Shown piece by piece: positions 26,542 through 35,674 of a DNA stretch of 64,000 nucleotides (position 1 is its first letter; each line of letters opens with the position of its first letter). The position numbers and the translations under genes are program-made. The notes below the pieces were generated by a model. That model did not search any database. It was not told the DNA's origin and saw nothing but the letters and a program-made list of their open reading frames with translations. The stretch lies in assembly GCF_007004725.1 (NCBI RefSeq), contig NZ_ML660167.1, forward strand, positions 186,001-250,000. Direction: 5' to 3'. Source of the stretch: Aliikangiella coralliicola. GTDB taxonomy: Bacteria > Pseudomonadota > Gammaproteobacteria > Enterobacterales > Kangiellaceae.

Positions 26542-27309
26542 ATGAAGATTAAAATGGTTTTGCTTCTTGTACTGTTTTCGTTATCTATTCAGGCAGCCGA
26601 TGAAGACAGGTTGTTGGTTCTGACTGAAGAATGGAAACCATTCAGTTTTGAGGAAAACGGAAAAATATCAGGTGTTAGTACAGCCATGGTTAAAGCAATT
26701 TTAGACCATGCAAATCTTCAATATGAGATAGATTTACTACCGTGGAAGAGGGCCTATCGTATTGCCAACAATAAAAAGAATACTATTTTATTTAGCGTTA
26801 GCCGTATAGCAAGTCGAGAATCGGACTTTATCTGGGTTGGCCCTTTATTTCTAGAGAATACTTCTTTTTATCGTTTAACCGAACGAGAAGATATTCAGAT
26901 CAATGATGCCGCTGATTTAACCCGTTACACTATTGGCGTGTCCCGCGGCGGTTCAGCTGAGGCCTATTTAAATAAGAACGGTTTCAAAGAAAACCAGAAT
27001 TACTATAGTTATGAAAGTGATCAACAAGCTGAAAAGATGCTGGTTTCTGATAGAGTGGACTTAATTCCAATTTCAGATATGAGGTATTTGTATCGAAGAA
27101 ATGTTGGTAACTCTACGTTACCGAAAGTGGCTAAAGCGTTTACTTATCAAAGTGAAAGCTTTTATGTGGGAATCAATAAAGGCACTTCAGAGAAAGTGGT
27201 CAAAAGAATAACAGAATCATTTAAACAACTGAGCCAAAAGAATTTCCAGGAAAAAATTATCAATAACTTCTTCCTGAAAATTAAAAAGAAAGGAAGAGAA
27301 GCACATTAA
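26542..27309 (+). CDS. Periplasmic family 3 solute-binding protein
   Basis: This 255-residue protein has a signal peptide (MKIKMVLLLVLFSLSIQAA). The SBP_bac_3 fold is recognisable from LLVLTEEWKPFSFEENGKISGVSTAMVKAIL, the PWKRAYRIA segment, the FSVSRIASRESDFIWVGPL stretch and YTIGVSRGGSAEAYL. It would bind an amino acid or similar small molecule. No ABC permease or ATPase genes are nearby. Stand-alone members of this subgroup, with the PWKRA and SRxxxRE motifs, are common in marine gammaproteobacteria and may act as sensors or partner with a distant transporter. It faces the N-formylglutamate-amidohydrolase-like gene. Confidence 0.85.
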   Translation: MKIKMVLLLVLFSLSIQAADEDRLLVLTEEWKPFSFEENGKISGVSTAMVKAILDHANLQYEIDLLPWKRAYRIANNKKNTILFSVSRIASRESDFIWVGPLFLENTSFYRLTEREDIQINDAADLTRYTIGVSRGGSAEAYLNKNGFKENQNYYSYESDQQAEKMLVSDRVDLIPISDMRYLYRRNVGNSTLPKVAKAFTYQSESFYVGINKGTSEKVVKRITESFKQLSQKNFQEKIINNFFLKIKKKGREAH

Positions 27310-27327
27310 TCTGCTTATGCACTTTCA

Positions 27328-28638
27328 TTAATTTCCTGTACCTGCCCACACAAAAGCCATGGCGTCAGCAATTGTGGCTGCGCCTTGTTCACCATCATGT
27401 TGACGAGTTAAACTCACTTTTATAGTGTCATTTTGTTGAGCCGAAACGGAACCCAATAAAACCCACTGGCCTGCGGATGTATTTTGGTTTTTACTAATGC
27501 TGATATTAGCACTGCCAGATTGAATGATATATTCAGCAGAACTATCTCGCGAGTAGTTTGAGCCATTCGGTTTTCTGTTACTCCACCAGGCATAAACTTG
27601 ATAGAAACCTGATTGAGTTGCTTTCGCTTGCCAGCTCACGGTTTCATTTTCTTGATTTGCGTAGCGAGACTGACTGAGTTTTTCTTTGGGGTAGTTATCA
27701 ACAGCACTCGATGATTGCCAACCGTTAGTTTCAAAATACCCTTTGTAATCGTGATCAACAACAATTGTTTTGGGTGAGCAAGGGAACTGACTGTCATTAT
27801 CATCACAATAGTGATATTTCATAAAAGTGCGAATGTTATCAGCCATTCTATCGGTAAACCAATTTCGTTGTGTTTCAGAAAAGCGAATGTCGCTGCCAAT
27901 TTCAAACTGAATTGCGTCTAATCCTTCGGTATTGTGGCTGCCGTTAAATTTAATCGTAGCACCGCCGCTTAAATTACTTTCCGGGGTTGGTAAGGCATCT
28001 GTCGGTATTTGACTATTGTCTGGTTGGATAGTAAAACCTTGTTCAGATAGCAGGCCAAAAAAACTATGACTGCCAACGACCGCATCCCAGCCGTGTTTTG
28101 TCAGCAGCTTTTCGACAGAGAAACCATTTCGGGTTCCGCGAATGATTTCAGCCGGGTGTTGGGCTTGGCCGTGAATATCCAATAAAATGCCTTGACCGAA
28201 TTTCCGTTGAATATCATTAATAAATGTTTCGATTTTACTATGGTAACTTTCGTAGTAAAGTCGAGCGTTTTTGCTTTCAAAAGCTTGATGCTCTGGGCGG
28301 TTGGCGTCAATATATTTACGATGGAATTCGGCTGCAACGATGTAAGGTGTGCCGCCGTATTTTTGCGAGTATTTTGAAACGATGTCTTTCGCGATACCTT
28401 TTGTCCAACTATCTTTTACAATGTTAAAATCTTCAACCGGTATTCCGTTTAAGTCAAATCCTGTCCGTTCGTTAACATTCGCTGGTTGCTCACTACCACC
28501 ATGGGGTGCAGTAATTAGAATTGGAATCGTACCTTCGACAAAATAAACAAGATTCTCACTTTCTCCACGGGCGTCTCTTATTCCGAAGAATACCAGTAAA
28601 AGCAGGGCACAACTAACAAAGAGATTATTGTTTTTCAT
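27328..28638 (-). CDS. Exported N-formylglutamate-amidohydrolase-like protein with golvesin-type C-terminal domain
   Basis: This 436-residue exported hydrolase starts with a signal peptide (FVSCALLLLVFFGIRDARG). The first 280 residues resemble the N-formylglutamate amidohydrolase fold: PILITAPHGGSEQP supplies a zinc His, and LLDIHGQAQHPA supplies another metal-binding segment. The C-terminal 130 residues match golvesin-like modules (VDHDYKGYFETNGWQ, FYQVYAWWSNRKPN, IADAMAFVW), which accompany several bacterial surface enzymes and may bind polymers. The substrate is unknown: an amide or ester on a cell-wall or protein polymer is possible. It is transcribed divergently from the DJ-1/PfpI gene. 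Confidence 0.78.
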   Translation of the reverse strand: MKNNNLFVSCALLLLVFFGIRDARGESENLVYFVEGTIPILITAPHGGSEQPANVNERTGFDLNGIPVEDFNIVKDSWTKGIAKDIVSKYSQKYGGTPYIVAAEFHRKYIDANRPEHQAFESKNARLYYESYHSKIETFINDIQRKFGQGILLDIHGQAQHPAEIIRGTRNGFSVEKLLTKHGWDAVVGSHSFFGLLSEQGFTIQPDNSQIPTDALPTPESNLSGGATIKFNGSHNTEGLDAIQFEIGSDIRFSETQRNWFTDRMADNIRTFMKYHYCDDNDSQFPCSPKTIVVDHDYKGYFETNGWQSSSAVDNYPKEKLSQSRYANQENETVSWQAKATQSGFYQVYAWWSNRKPNGSNYSRDSSAEYIIQSGSANISISKNQNTSAGQWVLLGSVSAQQNDTIKVSLTRQHDGEQGAATIADAMAFVWAGTGN

Positions 28639-28876
28639 TTTCTTCTCCTGATTTTCTAGCTAATAGAAACACTACAAAAAAAGAAATCCTAATAGAATTT
28701 TTTGTGAAAGGTATGCGTTTTAGTTATGAAAGGTGTTTTTCAGGTTTTAGTTTACCTGGAGGCAAAGTAAGTCAAAAACTTACTTGTGCTTTTCCAGTGG
28801 TCAACCACTGAGAAATTTCACATTGATTTCACACGGAAGAAGTTAATCTACCGCTACACAAACACAGGTAGATACT

Positions 28877-29971
28877 ATGTTAAAGAAAATACTTATTTCA
28901 ACCTTAATCCTGGTCACAGTCTTAGTTGGATCATTTTATGGTGGAAAAGCATGGCTTAAAAGCCTGTTGCCAGACAAAGCTCACTTTCAAGCGCTTAAAC
29001 AAACTCAAACCAGTGACTTGCCTTACGTAACCGAAAATATTCCTGCTAACCGCGGCAAGATCCTTGCGGTTGTCACCAATGTTAGTGAGATGGGGATAGA
29101 CGAAGAAACTGGAGAAGCTCGAAAGACAGGTTATGAACACACAGAGTTGGCTCGAGCGTATTGGGTGTTCATCGCCAATGGTTTTGAGGTGGATATTGCC
29201 AGCCCAAAAGGCGGCAAGCCACCGGTTGTGATTGACGGAGAAGACATGGGAGCGTATGACTACGCATTTTTAAATGACGTTGCAATTCAACAACAAATAG
29301 ACAACTCAATTCCGCTGGCTGATATTGATCCGTCAGATTATGAAGCCGTGTATTTTGTCGGCGGTAAAGGAACCATGTTTGATTTTCCAGACAACAAAGA
29401 TATTCAACGCATCACAAAAGCTTTATACCAAGATGGCAAAGTGGTTAGCGCGGTTTGCCATGGTCCTGCGGCGCTTGTCAATGTTCAGTTGGACAACGGT
29501 GAAATGCTACTCGCCAACAAGCAGGTCAGCGGTTTTACCAATGAAGAAGAGTTAATTCTAATCTCTGATGCGAAAGAGATTTTCCCATTCATGCTAGAAG
29601 ACAAATTAATTGAACAAGGCGCACAATTTCAAGCAGGAAACAACTTCTTAGAAAAAGTCAGTCAGGACGGTAAACTAATCACTGGTCAAAATCCCTGGTC
29701 AGTCTGGACCATGGCTGAAATGGTGGTTGAAGAATTAGGATACGAACCAAAGGAAAGAGCAAGAACGCCTGAAGAATTTTCCATTGAATTGCTAATGACC
29801 TACGAAAAATACGGATTAGAAACTGCGAAAGAAGAACTAAAAAAGCAACCCGAATCTTACCAGCGAGTTCAGCTCCTTATGCATGCGGTGCTGGCCTTTA
29901 TGCAATATGAAATCAGCAAAGGGGTCGATATTCTAAGTCTTGTGGAAGATTTAAAGGAACTAGCCGGTTAA
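28877..29971 (+). CDS. Membrane-anchored DJ-1/PfpI-family protein
   Basis: This 364-residue protein has an uncleaved-looking N-terminal membrane segment (ILISTLILVTVLVGSFYGG) and then a type-1 glutamine-amidotransferase-like domain. The nucleophile elbow is VSAVCHGPAAL with Cys at about 194 and His 195. A conserved Glu lies near YEHTELA (about 90), and the VYFVGGKGTMFDFPDN loop is intact. This is the arrangement of chaperone/glyoxalase-type class I members. About 75 extra residues follow the usual end of the domain, largely helical. The anchor implies function at the inner membrane facing the periplasm. Possible roles are aldehyde detoxification or protein deglycation, from family knowledge only. 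Confidence 0.8.
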   Translation: MLKKILISTLILVTVLVGSFYGGKAWLKSLLPDKAHFQALKQTQTSDLPYVTENIPANRGKILAVVTNVSEMGIDEETGEARKTGYEHTELARAYWVFIANGFEVDIASPKGGKPPVVIDGEDMGAYDYAFLNDVAIQQQIDNSIPLADIDPSDYEAVYFVGGKGTMFDFPDNKDIQRITKALYQDGKVVSAVCHGPAALVNVQLDNGEMLLANKQVSGFTNEEELILISDAKEIFPFMLEDKLIEQGAQFQAGNNFLEKVSQDGKLITGQNPWSVWTMAEMVVEELGYEPKERARTPEEFSIELLMTYEKYGLETAKEELKKQPESYQRVQLLMHAVLAFMQYEISKGVDILSLVEDLKELAG

Positions 29972-30052
29972 TCGTGCTGGTTCCTGTTCAAATCCAAAAG
30001 ACAAAACTCAGACATTTCAGCAAATTCAGATCGTCAATTGATGAATATTGCG

Positions 30053-32347
30053 TTATTCACTTAACGAGAGTTCAACCACTTCTTTTTTTGCGGCCACCTG
30101 AATTGTCATTAAAAGATGTGTCTGATTGATATCCGTTAAGTAATCTATACTTTTATCGAAATCTCCTAAAATTTTAAAAGATTCATTGTCGAGATCGTAG
30201 GACCAGAGCTGATTTTTACGATTAAAAGCGTAGAGAACATTACCATTAATCATGAAGCCTTTAGCTTTACTTCGCTGATTAGTCAATGATTTAATCTGCC
30301 GATCTTCAACGGGGCCCGACTGCCAAAATTGGTCTAGGTGATCTTTGTAGATCAAACGGCCATCTTCACTTTTTTGTGCCCATAAAATAGTCTTGTCGCT
30401 GATCTCTTTAAACTCTGAATTACTAAAATCGTATTCCACAGCGATTGGTTTGCCGTTGACACTGATAGCCAATAATGCGCTATTGTTTTTACTATCCCAT
30501 TGAAAAAGCCGAATAACAGGATAGTTTAATGAAAAGTTTTTCTGATTTGAGTCGAGAAAAACCTGGGTAAGGATACTGTTGGCATTAACTAAAAGACTTT
30601 TGCCATCTGCGGCCCAGTCAAACCCACGAATATAAGTATCCATCGGAAAACGGCTGACCTGTTTTGGGTCATTGCCATCGCTTATCCAGATTTGCGGTTC
30701 TCCTGAACGCTCAGACCAGAATGCAATTAGTTCGCCCTCAGGTTGAAAAATAGCAAAATCTTCTCCGACATTGGTGCGCTCTATACTTGTATAGCTTTGC
30801 GGTAGCCTATTTTGGAACTGAGTCGATTGAATCTGATTTGGTTGGGTTGTTTGAGTTGTAAGGGGGGAATGGTTTAACTCGGCCAATTGATTTAACGGCA
30901 GCTTTACAATATCACTATCGTAAGGGCCTTTTATCATGAGTAATTTTTTGCCGTCCGGATGAAATTCGGGTTGCGCCATGCTATCGGAAAAAGGAGAGCT
31001 GATTTTGGCAACTTTACCATCAAAAGAGAGGGTAAAGAGCTGTTTACCAGTACTAAAAATGAGTTGTTCGTGAGAAGGCGTAAAGTTCGGATAAATTGGC
31101 CGAAATTTGGGAATTGCCGGCGGCCTCTCTATCGTGTGGCTGGATAAAATATCGCCATCAGGGTTTAACATTTCAACATAATGTTTGCCGTCCTTATGGA
31201 CACTTGTTACTGCGATAAGGTTACGTTTTGCTGAATAAGCGAAATCGATTAAATTGCCGTCATTGACATCGTAAAGATCACGGCTGCTGTTGTCACCTGG
31301 TGAATAAATGATCAACTTCCATCGGTTTGCATGTCTTTTCATTAGAGCAATCTTATTATCACTCAACCAAACAGGCTTTTTCACTAACGAGTTTTTGCAT
31401 TGAAGTATGACCTTTGGTTGCTGTGGGCTTTCTAATGCCTTTTCAAAATCTAAACTAACCAAATCGTGGCAGTATTTTTGGTCAACGGGCTCGGTACAAG
31501 GTTCTGTTGCCAAAAACACCATTTTTTTGCCATCTATAGAAAAACTATGACGACCATAGGCGCCCCAATCTTGAGTGAGTTGGAATTCTTTTTGCGTGCT
31601 CGTGTTTTTAGCCCATATTTTATTAACGCACTGTTTATCCAGGTAGCGATGGAAAACAATATATTGACCGTCAGGCGAATAGGTTGCGTCAAATTCTTTG
31701 TCGTCAGTCGCCGTAAGCAAGCGGAGTTGGTCAAAAGATATTTGGGATTTCGTTGGTGTTAGATTTTGATAGCCAATAATGGCTAGAATGATGACACCAG
31801 CGATGATAGATATCAGCTTGAAATTTGTGTTTGATGGCGCTGTTTCAGGGGTTAAATCAATACTCCCTTTGCTATGTTTAATTTGGGATTCGTCTAAGCT
31901 ATTTTTTAGAGAACTGGCATCTCTTAGAGAGTCGCTGTCTTTTGCAGAACCGCTGGCAGTTGCAGATTCAGCGATTGTCGATTCAGAGACTGCCGAGTCA
32001 GAGATTGCTGATTCGGAGATTGTCGAATTGACGTTGTCTTGCCATCTAACATCACATTCCAGACTATAGCCTTGTTTAGCATGGGTTTTGATATAGAGAT
32101 TTCCTTCTTCACCAAGCGCCTTTCTTAGTTGAGCGATGCTCTTTTGCAGTGTATTAGGCGACACAGCGGTGTCTTGCCAGACTTTAGATAACAAAGCGTC
32201 TTGACTCACCACCTGACCCTGGTTTTCTGCCAGGTAGGTGAGAACCGCCAAAGCTTTGGGCGCTATAGTTTGAGATTGCCTATTTTGAGTGATCTGATTT
32301 CTGGATAAATCGATAAAGAAACCACCTACCCAATATTGTGCTGACAT
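30053..32347 (-). CDS. CadC/ToxR-like membrane transcription regulator with PD40 beta-propeller sensor
   Basis: This 764-residue single-pass regulator has a cytoplasmic winged-helix domain (residues 1-105: FFIDLSRNQITQN, LTYLAENQGQVVSQDALLSKVWQ, SPNTLQKSIAQLRKALGE). A Ser/Ala/Glu-rich linker encoded by tandem DNA repeats follows, then one membrane helix (LISIIAGVIILAIIGY). The periplasmic part has repeated PD40/TolB-like blades (TYSPDGQYIVFHR, SFSIDGKKMVFLA, PEFHPDGKKLLMI). ATG 32347 is chosen because AGAGG lies about six bases upstream; the longer reading frame has no such site. It faces the esterase-PD40-hydrolase operon at 32608 and is the obvious candidate regulator for it. Confidence 0.88.
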   Translation of the reverse strand: MSAQYWVGGFFIDLSRNQITQNRQSQTIAPKALAVLTYLAENQGQVVSQDALLSKVWQDTAVSPNTLQKSIAQLRKALGEEGNLYIKTHAKQGYSLECDVRWQDNVNSTISESAISDSAVSESTIAESATASGSAKDSDSLRDASSLKNSLDESQIKHSKGSIDLTPETAPSNTNFKLISIIAGVIILAIIGYQNLTPTKSQISFDQLRLLTATDDKEFDATYSPDGQYIVFHRYLDKQCVNKIWAKNTSTQKEFQLTQDWGAYGRHSFSIDGKKMVFLATEPCTEPVDQKYCHDLVSLDFEKALESPQQPKVILQCKNSLVKKPVWLSDNKIALMKRHANRWKLIIYSPGDNSSRDLYDVNDGNLIDFAYSAKRNLIAVTSVHKDGKHYVEMLNPDGDILSSHTIERPPAIPKFRPIYPNFTPSHEQLIFSTGKQLFTLSFDGKVAKISSPFSDSMAQPEFHPDGKKLLMIKGPYDSDIVKLPLNQLAELNHSPLTTQTTQPNQIQSTQFQNRLPQSYTSIERTNVGEDFAIFQPEGELIAFWSERSGEPQIWISDGNDPKQVSRFPMDTYIRGFDWAADGKSLLVNANSILTQVFLDSNQKNFSLNYPVIRLFQWDSKNNSALLAISVNGKPIAVEYDFSNSEFKEISDKTILWAQKSEDGRLIYKDHLDQFWQSGPVEDRQIKSLTNQRSKAKGFMINGNVLYAFNRKNQLWSYDLDNESFKILGDFDKSIDYLTDINQTHLLMTIQVAAKKEVVELSLSE
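31965..32024. repeat. Four tandem 15-bp repeats in the regulator linker
   Basis: Four near-identical 15-bp units run end to end (first unit GATTCAGCGATTGTC, others differ at two to four bases). On the minus strand they encode five-residue units rich in Ser, Ala, Glu and Asp, forming a flexible linker between the winged helix and the membrane helix. Degenerate sequence on both flanks may be older units. Confidence 0.85.
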
Positions 32348-32607
32348 ATAACCTCTAATTGACAATTGCATGGTTCTTAACTTTCCAAAACGGAAGCTGC
32401 TGCTGAACCGAAAGCCTACGAGAAAACCCGTATCTTAACATACGTCGGGATTGTTATGAAATTTATAACTGATTGATAAATAAGCAAAATTTTAACGTCA
32501 GCAAAAATTCAGCAAGACGTCAGTGGAACTTCAAGCATTTTTATTTCGAATCGATTAATTTCAACTTTCAATTTAATCCACCGAAAGTCTTTTACCAAGA
32601 GATAAAT

Positions 32608-33474
32608 ATGAAAAAGAGTTTAATCGTCTTTCTTTTAGTGTTGTTACCTTTTCTAAAGCTTGAGGCTGTTGCCGGCGACTCATATGAAATAACTGGCTAT
32701 AAAATGCCGGGCATACAAGTCATACCAATCAAAGATACAAAATCGAACAGGCAATACGAGCTCCTCGTTAAACTGCCTGAAAATTATGCGGAAAATAAGG
32801 ACAAAAAATACCCGGTTATTTATTTCACCGATGCTGTCTGGCATATCGAATTATTATCTTCTATCACTTTTTTCATGATGGAAGACGTGATACTGGTTGG
32901 AGTCTCCTGGCAGAAAGACATTGGAGAAGATTTAATCAAGGAAGAGGGAGCCCATGTTAGTCGATACCGCGATTACTCATTCAAAAAGTCCAGCAATGCC
33001 GAACGTCAGGCCAAATATGAGTTTGGACAGGCCAGCAATCATCTGGCGTTTATTCGCAACGATGTCTTCAAGTACGTAGAAACTAACTATCGAACCGAAC
33101 CTGACAATCGTACCTATTTCGGTTTTTCAATGGGTGGCCTCTTTGGCGCATACGCACTACTAACGCAACCTGACTCATTTAAAAATTACCTGCTTGGTAG
33201 TCCATCACTTTGGCAGCTTTCCGCGCTTGAATCTAAAGCCGATGCAAATGTTAAAAATATGAACGCCAATGTTTTTGTTTCATATGGTTCTCTGGAGGAA
33301 AAACTCCGTCCGCATATTGAAGATTTTGTTCGCTTAATGAAAAAAAGAAACGATAAGAGTCTAAAGCTAAAGCAAGTAGTGATTGAATCTGCTGGCCATA
33401 GTGATTCCTCTCCTATGATGAGCGTGCGCAGCGTGAAATGGCTATCAAGCTTGCAGCCAAAAGGAGATAAATAA
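32608..33474 (+). CDS. Exported esterase of the Fes/esterase-D-like family
   Basis: This product of 288 residues starts with a signal peptide (MKKSLIVFLLVLLPFLKLEAVA). It has the putative-esterase (PF00756-like) fold: KLPENYAENKDKKYPVIYF, the nucleophile elbow GFSMGGLFG with Ser at about 174, and a C-terminal ESAGHSD with the likely catalytic His. Relatives hydrolyse siderophore esters, feruloyl esters or other acyl esters. ATG 32608 is chosen because the signal peptide begins there. It is the first gene of a three-gene operon: its stop codon overlaps the next start (TAATG). Confidence 0.82.
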   Translation: MKKSLIVFLLVLLPFLKLEAVAGDSYEITGYKMPGIQVIPIKDTKSNRQYELLVKLPENYAENKDKKYPVIYFTDAVWHIELLSSITFFMMEDVILVGVSWQKDIGEDLIKEEGAHVSRYRDYSFKKSSNAERQAKYEFGQASNHLAFIRNDVFKYVETNYRTEPDNRTYFGFSMGGLFGAYALLTQPDSFKNYLLGSPSLWQLSALESKADANVKNMNANVFVSYGSLEEKLRPHIEDFVRLMKKRNDKSLKLKQVVIESAGHSDSSPMMSVRSVKWLSSLQPKGDK

Positions 33475-34358
33475 TGAAGCCGATCTATTGTTTTTTAATC
33501 TCGCTTTGCGCATTTGCACTGGGTAACAACAGTTACAGCCAAGATAACGCAGCTACCAAAAGTTATCCGCTTTTGGAAGGGCCTTACATGGGACAAAAGC
33601 CGCCGGGCATGGTAGCAGAGCCTTTCGCACCAGGTATTATTTCCACAGAAGGCTGGGAAATCGAAGGCACATTTGCGCCGGGCATGAAAGAGTTTTACTT
33701 CACTTCTGACAATGGCAAAGGGACGCCTATCATCGTCACCGGCTTTCGCCAGGAAAACAATGTTTGGAAGAAATACATCGAATTTAGGCGAAGAGGTGAG
33801 GTGACTTTCTCACCAGACGGCGAGCGTATGCATATGGCGAGCGGATTTAAGGACCGCGCCGGTGATGGCTGGTCAGAACGCAAGAGCTTGGGGCCAGCTT
33901 TTGAAGCAATAAGAATCATGCGCCTTAGCGCCTCATCCAATGGGACTTATGTCTTAGATGAGGCAAGAAGAAATGGAGACGGGGTCATTCGTTCTTCGCG
34001 TTTAATTAACGGTAAACGTGAAGCGCCAAAACCGCTCGGCAAGGAGATTAACAGTGGTAGATTGACGGCGCATCCTTTTATCGCTCCTGACGAAAGCTAT
34101 CTGATTTGGGATAGTGTGCGCGAGGGTGGCTTTGGGGCCTCTGACCTTTATATTAGTTTCCGACAAAAGGATGGTTCATGGGGGCCTGCCATTAATATGG
34201 GGCCGAAGGTTAATACCGACAAAGGGGATACCTACGCTAGTGTCACGCCAGATGGCAAATACATTCTTTTCAACAGGCGTATCGATGACGAAAAAGATAA
34301 CACTGATATTTACTGGATAGATGCGAAAGTTATCGAGATACTTAGGAGCAAGCAATAA
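33474..34358 (+). CDS. Exported PD40 beta-propeller protein
   Basis: This 294-residue protein has a signal peptide (FLISLCAFALGNNSYSQ) followed by TolB/WD40-like PD40 blades (FAPGMKEFYFTSDNG, FSPDGERMHMASG, FIAPDESYLIWDS, SVTPDGKYILFNRR). No catalytic signature is seen, so it is probably a periplasmic binding or scaffold protein. Its start overlaps the esterase stop by one base and AAGGAGA precedes it, indicating tight coupling. The divergently encoded regulator carries the same kind of propeller in its periplasmic half. Confidence 0.8.
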   Translation: MKPIYCFLISLCAFALGNNSYSQDNAATKSYPLLEGPYMGQKPPGMVAEPFAPGIISTEGWEIEGTFAPGMKEFYFTSDNGKGTPIIVTGFRQENNVWKKYIEFRRRGEVTFSPDGERMHMASGFKDRAGDGWSERKSLGPAFEAIRIMRLSASSNGTYVLDEARRNGDGVIRSSRLINGKREAPKPLGKEINSGRLTAHPFIAPDESYLIWDSVREGGFGASDLYISFRQKDGSWGPAINMGPKVNTDKGDTYASVTPDGKYILFNRRIDDEKDNTDIYWIDAKVIEILRSKQ

Positions 34359-34361
34359 ATC

Positions 34362-35591
34362 ATGAGAACTATTTACATTTTGAATTTCAACCTGAAATTG
34401 ACAAGTTTAATTGGTGTCGCACTATTAACCTTTTTCTGTGGCGCAGTTGCGGCAAAATCGCCGCAAGAAGCTTCAGTAACCAACGCGAAAACCAACGCTA
34501 AGGTCCCATTTCGGGATATACCTTATCTTAAAGAGGCCTTTATTGATGCTTCACCGGAAAAAAGAAAGGATGATATTCCCGTGGGCAAGTTAGGCATTGA
34601 TGGCGGCGATAAAGCTGTGATTGCAGAGTTAGCCCAGGACATCGCTAATAAAAAATATGGTTTTGTCGACAGTTTACTGATCGCTCAAAAAGGCAAGCTT
34701 TTGTTTGAGTCTTATTATTTGCGTGGTCGTTTGGGTTTACCTCATGGACAAGCGTCAACCACTAAATCTTATGTTAGCTTGGCGATTGGACGCGCCATTC
34801 AGCTGGGTTATCTGACAATGGCGGATCTGGATAAGCCTTTGGTGAATTTTCTCAAAGAACTAGATTTATCAAAGTTAGTTAAGGGCGCGGAAACGATTAC
34901 GTTGCATAAGGCGCTGAGTATGCAATCTGGCGCGCGCATCAGCCGAGAACAGATAAAGGAGTTTGAGAAAAATCCGTGTCAGCTAAAAGGTCAGCGACAG
35001 GTACAAACTTTTCTTGAACAGAGTCCGCTTATTTCCTCGACATCTCAAGGTTTTAAATATCAAAGTATTGATCCGAGGTTAGTGATGCAGGTGCTTGATG
35101 CTGTGGTGCCTGGTACCGCTAAAGATTTTATCAAAAATGAGCTTCTCGATAAATTGGGGATCACTGAATATGGCTGGGAGGATGATGTGAGCGGATTACC
35201 AATGGGGCCTCATTCGTCAAGCATGACATCGCGGGATATGCTTAAGTGGGGAATGTTGGTGATGAATAAAGGTCAATGGAAGGGCGAGCAACTGATTTCA
35301 AAAGCTTATCTTGCCAGAGCGACCAATAAAATTGTCCGCCTTGGTGATGATGATATTTTCTTTACTGGTGATAATGTGACTAGTCCTGGTTATGGTTATT
35401 ACTTTTGGCAAGCAGATATGAAGGCTGGCAACAAAAGATACTTCACGCGATCCGCTCAAGGCGGTGGGGGCCAGTATATTATTTTGATTGATGAGCTTGA
35501 TTTGATTGTTGTTGCTACTGGTCATGAAAGGGATGATAGAACGATGCAAATGGCGGCGGGAGGGGTATTGCCTGCTTTTGTTAAAAAATGA
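34362..35591 (+). CDS. Exported class-C beta-lactamase-like serine hydrolase
   Basis: This 409-residue member of the beta-lactamase/D-alanyl-peptidase-like family (PF00144-like) has a signal peptide (LIGVALLTFFCGAVAAK). The catalytic SxxK is STTK at about residue 132, the Tyr motif is KYQSID, and the third motif is replaced by SAQGGGGQY near the C-terminus. Such proteins are usually esterases or peptidases, not antibiotic-resistance enzymes. It is third in the operon, four bases after the propeller gene. Fragments of a related gene lie near 59.2 and 62.9 kb. Confidence 0.85.
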   Translation: MRTIYILNFNLKLTSLIGVALLTFFCGAVAAKSPQEASVTNAKTNAKVPFRDIPYLKEAFIDASPEKRKDDIPVGKLGIDGGDKAVIAELAQDIANKKYGFVDSLLIAQKGKLLFESYYLRGRLGLPHGQASTTKSYVSLAIGRAIQLGYLTMADLDKPLVNFLKELDLSKLVKGAETITLHKALSMQSGARISREQIKEFEKNPCQLKGQRQVQTFLEQSPLISSTSQGFKYQSIDPRLVMQVLDAVVPGTAKDFIKNELLDKLGITEYGWEDDVSGLPMGPHSSSMTSRDMLKWGMLVMNKGQWKGEQLISKAYLARATNKIVRLGDDDIFFTGDNVTSPGYGYYFWQADMKAGNKRYFTRSAQGGGGQYIILIDELDLIVVATGHERDDRTMQMAAGGVLPAFVKK

Positions 35592-35626
35592 TTAAGTATG
35601 AAAACCACATTCAATTAACACAGAAA

Positions 35627-35657
35627 TTTGAACAGTCTCTGATTGAGACTGTTCAAA
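35627..35657. terminator. Strong hairpin between convergent genes
   Basis: A perfect 13-bp stem (TTTGAACAGTCTC with GAGACTGTTCAAA) and 5-base loop sit between the serine hydrolase and the amidohydrolase genes. A bidirectional terminator is likely, although neither side has a long T-run. Confidence 0.75.
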
Positions 35658-35674
35658 TATCAGTTGCACATCCG

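Noticed and set aside
34362-35591. Reading the class-C-like protein as an antibiotic-resistance beta-lactamase
   Set aside because: The KTG-type third motif is absent and the operon context is esterase plus propeller; an esterase or peptidase role fits better.
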